From assembly GCA_903842755.1 (NCBI GenBank), contig CAIMNF010000226.1:1-6379 (forward strand): 6,379 nucleotides of DNA, read 5' to 3'. The position numbers and the translations under genes are program-made. The notes under the pieces were generated by a model. It was given only the letters and a program-made list of their open reading frames with translations. It did not search any database and was not told the DNA's origin. The DNA is from Oligoflexia bacterium. GTDB lineage: Bacteria; Bdellovibrionota; UBA1018; CAIMNF01. This document shows positions 1 through 6,198 of the stretch, piece by piece (the first letter of the stretch is position 1; each line of letters opens with the position of its first letter).

Positions 1-61
1 GCGCGAAAAGTCTTCAGAATCTAGGTAATTAGGCTAAATTTCCCCCCCCAATGTGTCCCTA

Positions 62-90
62 TTGACATTTGATCTTAAATACTGTACTAT
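62..90 (+). promoter_or_regulatory. Sigma-70-type promoter for the papain-like operon
   Basis: A perfect -35 hexamer TTGACA (62-67) is followed, after exactly 17 bases, by TACTAT (85-90), which matches the -10 consensus at four of six positions including the key first, second and last bases. Transcription would start near 96-98, essentially at the ATG at 98, so the message may be leaderless or nearly so. The promoter lies inside the longer reading frame that could begin at GTG 53, which argues against that start. Called by eye; no start-site data. Confidence 0.55.
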
Positions 91-97
91 TTCGATC

Positions 98-1315
98 ATG
101 TATTTTAAATCGCATAGCCTTTTAAAGAGTTTAAACAATAAAAAGATCATAAATACAATGAGTTTAATGCTGTTGACAGCCCTTGCCGCCTGCGGCAAGG
201 GGCACACGGCCAGCAACTTGTCGGCCCACTTGAATGACTTAGATGCGGACCATCCCGAATGTGGCGCGGTCGACCTTTCTCCAAAAACGGCCCCCGTAAG
301 AAACCAGGGCCCCGCGGGGGACTGTTACGCGTATGCGGCAACGGAGCTTCTCAATTTTGGCGTCAAATCAAAGTCCAAATGGATTTCTGCAAGTGCAACT
401 GCTGTGGAATACAATACCTATTTAAAAGAGCACGCCCCTCCCAATCCCGCAAAACTTTCGCCCGAGCAGACGCAAGACATCCTTGTAAATGACGTGGGAG
501 GCATGGTGGGCGGCACAGCAGCGACCGCCATTAAAGCCGTGAACGAGCTGGGGGCCTGCAGTGAAATGAGCTTTCCTTCGGAGAAAGGGGATATCGAAGC
601 ATACAACCTTCGGAACTTAAAAAACTCTTACGACGATTGGAAAAAAGATAGCGGCTGTTCAACCGACCTTACAGATCCTTGTAATCAAAAGCACATCACC
701 AGCATCATGACCCAATTCAAAGATATTTATGCCAGTACCTTATTTTCGATTAAAAATGAAAAAGCAAGAGCCGCGTATTCGACGGCCATTGGAGATGAAA
801 ATCAGCCGGATTCCTATTTGGGAAAAGGCATTGCTGCATTAAAGATCAGCGCAGGTTTCGATGACTTTTTACAACAATTCCTCAATAAAGTTTGTATTAA
901 ATCCACCGCTCCGCTTCCCACTTGGGTGTCGACTTTTCAGAGCACCAAAATCAAAGCCGACGATCCCGAAGCCGTTCAAGCCGCTGCTTCCGATTTTGAT
1001 GCAATCCTGAATCAAGGCTACCCCATCGCGATGAGCTTTAAAACCACAGGACTAATTAAAACAGGGGACCAACTTCAGGAACATTCGAACCACGCAGCCG
1101 TAATCATGGGCCGGAAGTATATGGCCAATACTCCAAACGGAAAAACGGGTTGTTTTTATTTGGTGAAAAACTCTTGGGGAATTAACTGGCACATTCCCTT
1201 GAATGTACACTTAGACGCCTTCACTGAAGATTCGCATCCCGGGTACTTTTGGGCCGAAAAAACAGATCTACAGAAATACGTCTATGAATACGTAAAAACC
1301 ACCCCTCAACCCTAG
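98..1315 (+). CDS. Papain-like (C1A) cysteine protease, predicted lipoprotein
   Basis: Predicted 405-residue lipoprotein with a papain-family cysteine protease domain. A basic, then hydrophobic N-terminus ends in the lipobox LAAC, giving lipidated Cys32 and anchorage to the inner or outer membrane. The catalytic domain follows almost at once, so there is no obvious prodomain. Visible motifs are NQGPAGDCYAYA (oxyanion Gln70, nucleophile Cys76), a GG-rich stretch followed by ACSEMSFPS near 138-161 (the usual 'GI..E..YPY' region), HSNHAAVIMG (His332) and YLVKNSWG (Asn358). The triad is complete, so activity is likely; the substrate is unknown. Several further cysteines could form disulfides. I chose ATG 98 because the promoter at 62-90 excludes GTG 53. 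ATG 158 would leave only 11 residues before the lipid Cys, with no positive charge. No Shine-Dalgarno is visible for ATG 98. A second papain-like gene follows after 10 bases. Confidence 0.85.
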   Translation: MYFKSHSLLKSLNNKKIINTMSLMLLTALAACGKGHTASNLSAHLNDLDADHPECGAVDLSPKTAPVRNQGPAGDCYAYAATELLNFGVKSKSKWISASATAVEYNTYLKEHAPPNPAKLSPEQTQDILVNDVGGMVGGTAATAIKAVNELGACSEMSFPSEKGDIEAYNLRNLKNSYDDWKKDSGCSTDLTDPCNQKHITSIMTQFKDIYASTLFSIKNEKARAAYSTAIGDENQPDSYLGKGIAALKISAGFDDFLQQFLNKVCIKSTAPLPTWVSTFQSTKIKADDPEAVQAAASDFDAILNQGYPIAMSFKTTGLIKTGDQLQEHSNHAAVIMGRKYMANTPNGKTGCFYLVKNSWGINWHIPLNVHLDAFTEDSHPGYFWAEKTDLQKYVYEYVKTTPQP

Positions 1316-1319
1316 GGAG
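1314..1319 (+). promoter_or_regulatory. Ribosome binding site of the second papain-like gene
   Basis: AGGGAG overlaps the TAG stop codon of the upstream protease gene and lies 6 bases before the ATG at 1326. It supports that start and suggests the two genes are translated from one message, possibly with coupling. Confidence 0.7.
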
Positions 1320-1325
1320 CGAACT

Positions 1326-2966
1326 ATGAACACCTTAACATTAACCCTGATTTTTTCGATGCTCTGTTCGGTCAGTTATGCTCAGGAGCGCATTGATCCA
1401 GCAGCGAACGACGACCTATCTACCCGCTATACATCGGTAGGGCCGGCCCGGGCCCAACTCCAGCATCTATTTTTCGGGAAGGACACGTCTCCAGAAGTCC
1501 TTAAGCAATATAACTTTATTTTTTTACGTGCGCATGAACTGCGAGTTCAAGAAGAGCTAGAAAAATTAAGAAATTTCTCGTTTGATTCAGACGATGCCCC
1601 TTCCGCAGACCACTGGGTGACACAGCAAAAGCGGGCGCGCGTGGCGGAAGAGACCGCAAACCTCAAAACCATTCAAGAGGCCCGTGAAAAACTTCGTTCG
1701 GACCCCAAGGCGGATCATGCATTTCATTTTTTTAATGATATTTCCACTTACTTAAATACGGGAATAATTCCGGAGCTTTCGGCCAGCTTGAAGTCCTCAA
1801 ATATCATTAGCAAAACACCAGCAAGACACCAAAACAACTCTCTTGACCTCAATCAATTGCAAAACTTGACCCCTCAGCAACTCGAACAGCAAATGTCCTC
1901 TTTAGGGATTTCGAATCAAGGTTTAAATTCGAAACAAAAAGACGAAATGATCGCGATCATTCAAAAAGCGGCGATGCAAAATTCAGAGGAGGCTTACTAT
2001 CGAGAAGTGTTCGTCGGTCACCCCCATTCGGCAGAATTACTATCGAACCAGATTGATCCAAGCTTTATTCCCTTCCTGAAAGACTTAGGCATTGAAGATC
2101 GGAAAGACTTCGGCGAATTTCCGACGAGCAAGGATCTATCTGCTCAGTTCCAAAAGCCGCGCACGCAATATGGCGCAAATGGAAAACCCACGTTAGCCTG
2201 CGTGGATTACGCCATCGTTAGCGATATGGAGTTTACGGGCAAAACTCCCCAGCTTTCGGCTGGTCTTGCTTATGGCTTGGTCAGGGGCGTTTCGGAGCTT
2301 AATTATCCTGCTCCGGACGATTGGGGAATTGCGGGATTTACCAACGAGGGGCGGGACGCAATTGAAGAAACGGAAAAAACTCATCCCGGCACTTTAAAAA
2401 ATAATTTAGAGCGACTGCCTGATGAATTAGAAAAGGCGGTATTCGCCCGATACCACGGTGAAGGTGATCCCGCAAAAAATCCCCACTTGGGTGATCATGG
2501 CACCACCTTCTTTGCCGCGCTAGAAGTTCTTAAAGAACAACCGATTTGTCCCGAGGCAGACTTTCCGTCGACCCGCTTTTATCCTCGCTCACTGAAGAGC
2601 GTGAAAAACCGTGAGTACCGCATCCAAGATTATACTCTTGGAAACATTCGTCCGAACTTAGGCCTTATCAAGTTACTCATTAATGCCGGGAAACCTCCGG
2701 TCGTGATGATCGCAACCGATGCACGCAAAGAACAAGGCGATTGGATCCAACCCGTCTTACAACAAGGAATGCATCACGCCCTCAATATCGTAGGCTACGA
2801 CTGGGCAATTGATCCCTTCGATTTGCAACGTAAGCCGATCCTTATCCTTCGGGACAGCTTGGGCACAAAGCCGATCCATTACCGAGTTGATGCGCTCCGA
2901 TTTTTGCCGCTCGTTCTGCAAATGCTGAAAGTGAACGCCGTCACAAATCATGCGCGATCGTTTTAA
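1326..2966 (+). CDS. Secreted protein with divergent papain-like C-terminal domain
   Basis: A 546-residue exported protein. Residues 1-19 form a signal peptide with a likely cleavage SYA|QE. Residues 20-280 match no family I recognise. They are charged and Glu/Lys/Gln-rich, with likely helical stretches at 60-125, and a segment at 173-214 (LTPQQLEQQMSSLGI, then KQKDEMIAIIQ) resembles a SAP-like helix-turn-helix only loosely. The C-terminal 260 residues read as a diverged papain fold: LACVDYAIVSDMEF (Cys292), GTTFFAALEVLKEQPICPEADFPS compressed around 392-415, HHALNIVGYD (His484) and LILRDSLGTK (Asp510 where papain has Asn; Leu512 where it has Trp). No Gln stands six residues before Cys292, so the oxyanion hole is altered. 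It may be a protease with a Cys-His-Asp triad, a transpeptidase-like enzyme, or an inactive partner of the upstream protease. The N-terminal region could be a prodomain. The stop codon directly abuts a dispersed repeat. Confidence 0.75.
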   Translation: MNTLTLTLIFSMLCSVSYAQERIDPAANDDLSTRYTSVGPARAQLQHLFFGKDTSPEVLKQYNFIFLRAHELRVQEELEKLRNFSFDSDDAPSADHWVTQQKRARVAEETANLKTIQEAREKLRSDPKADHAFHFFNDISTYLNTGIIPELSASLKSSNIISKTPARHQNNSLDLNQLQNLTPQQLEQQMSSLGISNQGLNSKQKDEMIAIIQKAAMQNSEEAYYREVFVGHPHSAELLSNQIDPSFIPFLKDLGIEDRKDFGEFPTSKDLSAQFQKPRTQYGANGKPTLACVDYAIVSDMEFTGKTPQLSAGLAYGLVRGVSELNYPAPDDWGIAGFTNEGRDAIEETEKTHPGTLKNNLERLPDELEKAVFARYHGEGDPAKNPHLGDHGTTFFAALEVLKEQPICPEADFPSTRFYPRSLKSVKNREYRIQDYTLGNIRPNLGLIKLLINAGKPPVVMIATDARKEQGDWIQPVLQQGMHHALNIVGYDWAIDPFDLQRKPILILRDSLGTKPIHYRVDALRFLPLVLQMLKVNAVTNHARSF

Positions 2967-3128
2967 AACTGTCCCCCGACGGTGCTGAAAAAAAGAAAAA
3001 ATCTCTTTAATCCCGATAAGATGAGGCGAATTTCAGGAAATAGCTCAAGCCACCAAGGGGCTAATCGAATCATTTACCGAAAAAAACGGTAAATCCTATT
3101 TTAACCTACGCAGAGTAGGGGGGCAGTT
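2967..3128 (+). repeat. 162-bp dispersed repeat with terminal inverted repeats (element A)
   Basis: The left end AACTGTCCCCCGACGGTGCTG and the inverted right end (starting CAGTT at 3128 and read backwards) match at 16 of the first 22 positions. The whole unit is homologous to the reverse complement of 6199-6360, which is exactly the same length: by hand count 25 of the first 30 and 17 of the last 22 positions agree, and the interior shares blocks such as GGCTAAT. It contains A-rich runs and two hairpins (3072-3094 and 3105-3119). No coding potential is seen. It starts at the base after the stop codon of the second papain-like gene and ends exactly where the minus-strand ATPase remnant loses family similarity. 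It looks like a MITE or REP-type mobile repeat; no transposase is in the window. Confidence 0.75.
3072..3094. repeat. Perfect hairpin inside element A
   Basis: ATTTACCG (3072-3079) and CGGTAAAT (3087-3094) form an 8-bp perfect stem around a loop of seven A residues. A second smaller hairpin, CCTAC/GTAGG with loop GCAGA, follows at 3105-3119. Neither is followed by a T run on the plus strand, so this is not a classic intrinsic terminator, though it may still help end or stabilise transcripts arriving from either side. Confidence 0.6.
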
Positions 3129-3496
3129 GAAAAAATTAACGAGTCTGCCGGGGAGTAGGTTTACCTCTCCGCGCTTCAACTTTCTTGCGCTGGAGCCGGT
3201 CAGATAAAATTTCAATTTCTTGTCTCGGTCAATCATCGTCTGAATCGTATTCAGCAATTTGGGAAGACGTTGAATTTCGTCGATATAAACCGATTGAGGA
3301 GCACTTTCTTCAATCGTTTGCCTAAAGGCCTCCGGCTGCGACGAATACCGCAGAAACGCCATTTCATCCGCCAGGTTGATTTCAAGATCGGGTTTCAGGG
3401 ACTGGATCAGGGTTGATTTACCAACTTGCCTAGGAGCAAGTAATAAAAGGCTTTTTTTGTTTTTTGAATTTCATCAGTAATCATTCTGGTGATCAA
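3096..3496 (-). pseudogene. Truncated, frameshifted AAA_14/DUF4143-type ATPase
   Basis: Remnant of an ATPase of the AAA_14 family, normally followed by a DUF4143 domain and about 380-400 residues long; the cellular role of this family is poorly defined. Reading from the high-coordinate end, the N-terminus (possible TTG 3496-3494 or ATG 3484-3482) begins ITRMITDEIQKTKK. The frame then breaks in a run of seven A (plus-strand T 3452-3458). One extra A would restore KKSLLLLAPRQVGKSTL, the Walker A region. Downstream in the shifted frame are VYIDEIQRLP (Walker B) and LTGSSARKLKRGEVNLLPGR (sensor region). Native sequence stops at VNFF. The next codon begins element A, which supplies a ten-residue tail NCPPTLRRLK and the TAG stop at 3098-3096. 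The second half of the gene, including DUF4143, is absent, so the product should not be a functional ATPase. Confidence 0.8.
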
Positions 3497-3524
3497 ATGC
3501 TCATTTTTTCATAATAATGAGCAT
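3497..3524. promoter_or_regulatory. 9-bp inverted repeat at the 5' end of the broken ATPase gene
   Basis: ATGCTCATT (3497-3505) and AATGAGCAT (3516-3524) are perfect inverted copies separated by 10 bases, giving arm centres about two helical turns apart. The repeat ends directly at the possible TTG start of the ATPase remnant and lies about 90 bases upstream of rlmN. It is well placed to be an operator for the ATPase gene, or an RNA hairpin hiding its start. The regulator is unknown. Confidence 0.45.
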
Positions 3525-3613
3525 GTATACACCGGAATTTAAGCTCGTGTTTTAGTTGAACGCATTGGGCACTTTACAGGCCCTTCAAAAGCTGATAGTT
3601 TTAGTGCACCATT

Positions 3614-4933
3614 ATGATTCTTTTTCAATCTCTGACTAAAGCGGAACTCGCAGAATTGCTCTTGCCCCTGAGCCAGTTAAAGCGCAGCGAAGAGCATCTG
3701 GCAGATGGACTGACGCCGGGGTCGCCCGAGTACATTTCTGCTGTAGAAAAAATAAAAACCAAAAAATTAAAACAGGCGCAGATGCGCGCGAAAATGATTT
3801 TTCACTGGGTCTACCAACGTTACGTGACCGAATGGGATTCCATGTCGGATCTCTCGAAAGACGTTCGCCACTGGCTGAAACAAAACATACAAATTTTTAG
3901 ACTGACAGAATCTTACGCAAAACAATCCGAAGACGGCACGTTTAAATACCTGTGGAAGCTGGACGATCAAAAGACCATCGAGTCCGTCATCATTCCTGCG
4001 GCATTAAAAGAAAAAGCGCGCGAAGAACTTTTGCGCTTGGACACGGAACCGCTGGAAGGCAAAAAGTTTGCGGGCCCTGCGATTCGCCCCGCGTTGTCTC
4101 AAATCTCACTCAAGAACCAAGAGGAGGATTTCGAGGACGATTCTCCGCCGGAAAATGCAGACCTAGAGTCCTGGTCGCGGCTCACCGCCTGTATTTCGTC
4201 CCAAGTGGGTTGCGCCATGGCGTGCAAATTTTGCTTAACCGGCGTACAAGGGCTTGACCGTTCGTTACAAGTGCACGAAGTTGTCACTCAAGTGCACGAG
4301 CTGAGAATGCGTGCACCCATTACGAATATCGTATTTATGGGCATGGGCGAGCCACTGCATAACGTCCAAAATATTTCCAAAGCGTGCCAAATTTTATTGG
4401 ACGAAGACGGCATGAATTTTTCAAAGCGGAAGGTCACCGTCTCGACATCGGGCCTTGTACCCGGGATCGAGGAACTTTATCAGCATACGGATGTTTCGTT
4501 AGCGATTTCACTCAATGCCTCGCACGATGAGCAACGCTCACAAATCATGCCCGTGAATAAGAAATGGAACATTGAGGCGCTCCTTGCCGCTTGCCGGAAA
4601 GTGCCGCTGGGCAGTCATCGTCGAATTACCTTTGAATATGTCCTTTTAAAGGATTTTAACGATCAGCCGGAAGACGCCTACCGCGTGTTGAAGCTCCTCA
4701 AGGGAATTCCATCTAAAGTTAACTTAATCCCGTTTAACGAACATCCGGGCTCGGACTTTAAACGCCCCAGTGACGAAACCGTACTGAAATTCCAAAAAGT
4801 GTTGCTCGACGGCGGCTTAACTGCGCCCGTAAGAATTTCACGGGGCCGCGACATTCTTGCGGCTTGTGGGCAGCTGCGCTCCCTTTTTGGAACCGCTCGG
4901 GGCACAGAAAAACACCGCGACTTTGTTTCTTGA
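3614..4933 (+). CDS. rlmN: Dual-specificity 23S rRNA (A2503-C2)/tRNA (A37-C2) methyltransferase RlmN
   Basis: A radical-SAM enzyme that methylates C2 of A2503 in 23S rRNA and of A37 in some tRNAs, using two SAM molecules and a methyl-cysteine intermediate; cytoplasmic. The [4Fe-4S] motif CAMACKFC (Cys200, 204, 207) is preceded by TACISSQVG, where Cys193 matches E. coli Cys118. MGMGEP lies at 242-247, and DILAACGQLR carries Cys418, matching the methyl-carrying Cys355. The N-terminal accessory domain shows LTKAELAELL and QMRAKMIFHWVYQR. At 439 residues it exceeds the usual 340-390. About 30 extra residues lie at 20-55, and roughly 55 between VIIP (125-128) and the SAM core, including an acidic stretch at 168-186. 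ATG 3614 is chosen because an in-frame stop lies at 3602-3604. No Shine-Dalgarno is clear. A weak promoter-like pair (TTTACA 3573, GATAGT 3594, spacing 15) lies upstream. Confidence 0.95.
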   Translation: MILFQSLTKAELAELLLPLSQLKRSEEHLADGLTPGSPEYISAVEKIKTKKLKQAQMRAKMIFHWVYQRYVTEWDSMSDLSKDVRHWLKQNIQIFRLTESYAKQSEDGTFKYLWKLDDQKTIESVIIPAALKEKAREELLRLDTEPLEGKKFAGPAIRPALSQISLKNQEEDFEDDSPPENADLESWSRLTACISSQVGCAMACKFCLTGVQGLDRSLQVHEVVTQVHELRMRAPITNIVFMGMGEPLHNVQNISKACQILLDEDGMNFSKRKVTVSTSGLVPGIEELYQHTDVSLAISLNASHDEQRSQIMPVNKKWNIEALLAACRKVPLGSHRRITFEYVLLKDFNDQPEDAYRVLKLLKGIPSKVNLIPFNEHPGSDFKRPSDETVLKFQKVLLDGGLTAPVRISRGRDILAACGQLRSLFGTARGTEKHRDFVS

Positions 4934-4985
4934 AATTGACTCGTCCCTTGCGGTTAGGCACACTGGTTTAAAGCCCTAGTCAATT
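4934..4985. promoter_or_regulatory. 8-bp inverted repeat between rlmN and the dehydrogenase gene
   Basis: AATTGACT (4934-4941) and AGTCAATT (4978-4985) are perfect inverted copies separated by 36 bases, with centres 44 bases (about four helical turns) apart. The first arm overlaps the end of the rlmN stop codon region and the second ends 6 bases before the dehydrogenase ribosome binding site. It could be a two-site operator or a loose hairpin. I see no strong promoter in this gap: TTTAAA at 4967-4972 preceded by TGG is the best -10 candidate, without a convincing -35. Confidence 0.3.
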
Positions 4986-4991
4986 GATCCC

Positions 4992-4996
4992 GGAGG
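4992..4996 (+). promoter_or_regulatory. Ribosome binding site of the acyl-CoA dehydrogenase gene
   Basis: A strong GGAGG lies 6 bases before the ATG at 5003 and fixes that start, which also matches the normal N-terminus of the family (WYFTEEEKMLAESVRAFA). Confidence 0.8.
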
Positions 4997-5002
4997 AACC
5001 CC

Positions 5003-6190
5003 ATGTGGTACTTTACTGAAGAAGAAAAAATGCTGGCCGAATCCGTGCGCGCCTTTGCCGAACAACACTTAGCCCCTAAAATTGAACAACTAGACGAAAC
5101 CGAAACCTTTAATGCCGAAGCTTTTCAAAAAATTGCGGAGCTTGGCTTACTCGGCATTACGGTCGCCGAAGCGGACGGAGGCGCCGGGATGGGCGCCGTG
5201 GCCGCCACCCTGGTCATGGAAGAAATGGCTGCCGTAGATGCGGGTACCACTCTTTCCTATTTAGCGCATGCTATTCTTTGCGTGAATCAAATCGGGACTA
5301 ACGGTTCGCCTGAACAAAAGAAAAAATACCTCCCCAAACTCATTAGCGGCGAACACCTTGGCGGCATGGGCATGAGCGAGCCAGGCTCAGGCTCGGACGC
5401 GCTTGGAATGTTAACACGTGCAGAAAAAATAGTGGGCGCCGACGGCAAATTTACCCACTATAAAGTGAACGGCTCCAAAACATGGATTACCAACGGCCCG
5501 AATGGCCATTTGTTTTATTGTTACGCCAAGACCGGCCCAGATAAAAAAGATGTTTCTAGTTTTATTATTGAAAAATCGATGCCCGGTTTTTCGACCGGAA
5601 AAAAATTTAAAAAAATGGGCATGCGCGCCTCACCCACGGGCGAACTTTGGTTTAGCGACGTGCAAGTCCCCGTAGAAAACCGTGTGGGAGCAGAAGGCTC
5701 TTCGATCAAGGCCATGATGAAAAACTTGGACATCGAACGGATTACCATTTCTGGAATTAGTTTAGGGATTGCGCGCGCGTGCATTGAAATTGCAACTAAA
5801 TATTCCAAAGAGCGCAAACAATTCAACACCCACATCGGCGCGTTCCAACAAATTCAAGAGCGCCTTGCCGAGGCCAGTGCCTGGTACGAAGCCTGCCGCG
5901 CCCTAACCTACCAAGCCGCAAAAACCTGGGATTTAGGCCTGATGGTGGGCAAAGAGGCTTCAATGATGGCCGCCAAGGCAAAACTCCAAAGTGCGCAAAT
6001 GGCTACCCAAATTGCATTAGATGCGATTCAGATCCTGGGCGGCTATGGATACACCCGTGAATTCGCGGTGGAACGCCACATGCGGGATGCAAAGCTTGTG
6101 GAAATTGGAGCGGGTACAAATGAGATTTTACGGGTTATTATTGCGCGGCATTTGTTGGGCGATGTTGCGGATGAATTAACGCGATCCTGA
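5003..6190 (+). CDS. Acyl-CoA dehydrogenase, isovaleryl-CoA dehydrogenase-like
   Basis: A 395-residue FAD-dependent acyl-CoA dehydrogenase, full length for the family and cytoplasmic. It would oxidise an acyl-CoA thioester to the 2-enoyl-CoA and pass electrons to electron-transfer flavoprotein. Family features in order are the N-terminal helical domain (1-115), the flavin motif MGMSEPGSGSD (122-132), WITNG (161-165), the middle beta domain to about 230, QFNTHIGAFQQIQ (273-285), QILGGYGYTREF (343-354) and the C-terminal EIGAGTNEI (367-375). The catalytic base of short- and medium-chain enzymes, Glu before the final GT, is replaced by Ala370. NLDIERI places Glu245 where human isovaleryl-CoA dehydrogenase has its base, Glu254. 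This favours a branched short-chain substrate, as in leucine breakdown, but other enzymes share the arrangement and no leucine-pathway neighbours are visible. It may be transcribed with rlmN (69-base gap) or alone. A dispersed repeat begins 8 bases after the stop. Confidence 0.92.
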   Translation: MWYFTEEEKMLAESVRAFAEQHLAPKIEQLDETETFNAEAFQKIAELGLLGITVAEADGGAGMGAVAATLVMEEMAAVDAGTTLSYLAHAILCVNQIGTNGSPEQKKKYLPKLISGEHLGGMGMSEPGSGSDALGMLTRAEKIVGADGKFTHYKVNGSKTWITNGPNGHLFYCYAKTGPDKKDVSSFIIEKSMPGFSTGKKFKKMGMRASPTGELWFSDVQVPVENRVGAEGSSIKAMMKNLDIERITISGISLGIARACIEIATKYSKERKQFNTHIGAFQQIQERLAEASAWYEACRALTYQAAKTWDLGLMVGKEASMMAAKAKLQSAQMATQIALDAIQILGGYGYTREFAVERHMRDAKLVEIGAGTNEILRVIIARHLLGDVADELTRS

Positions 6191-6198
6191 AATTATTT

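Noticed and set aside
53..97. GTG start at 53 for the first protease gene, adding 15 residues
   Set aside because: The -35 and -10 boxes lie downstream of this codon, no ribosome binding site precedes it, and the extra residues weaken the signal peptide.
147..341. Minus-strand open frames opposite the protease, rlmN and dehydrogenase genes
   Set aside because: They are antisense shadows of clear family genes, with no ribosome binding sites and no recognisable protein features.
3072..3094. Rho-independent terminator for the papain-like operon
   Set aside because: The stem is not GC-rich, the A run is in the loop, and no T tract follows on the plus strand.
2967..3128. Integron attC site, suggested by inverted ends and position behind a gene
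   Set aside because: The ends do not show the RYYYAAC/GTTRRRY core sites, the other copy follows a housekeeping-type metabolic gene, and no integrase or cassette array is present.
3096..3362. A separate 88-residue minus-strand gene starting at ATG 3362
   Set aside because: That ATG is an internal methionine. The frame stays open upstream and includes the Walker A motif, and the C-terminus is element-derived. It is part of one broken ATPase gene.
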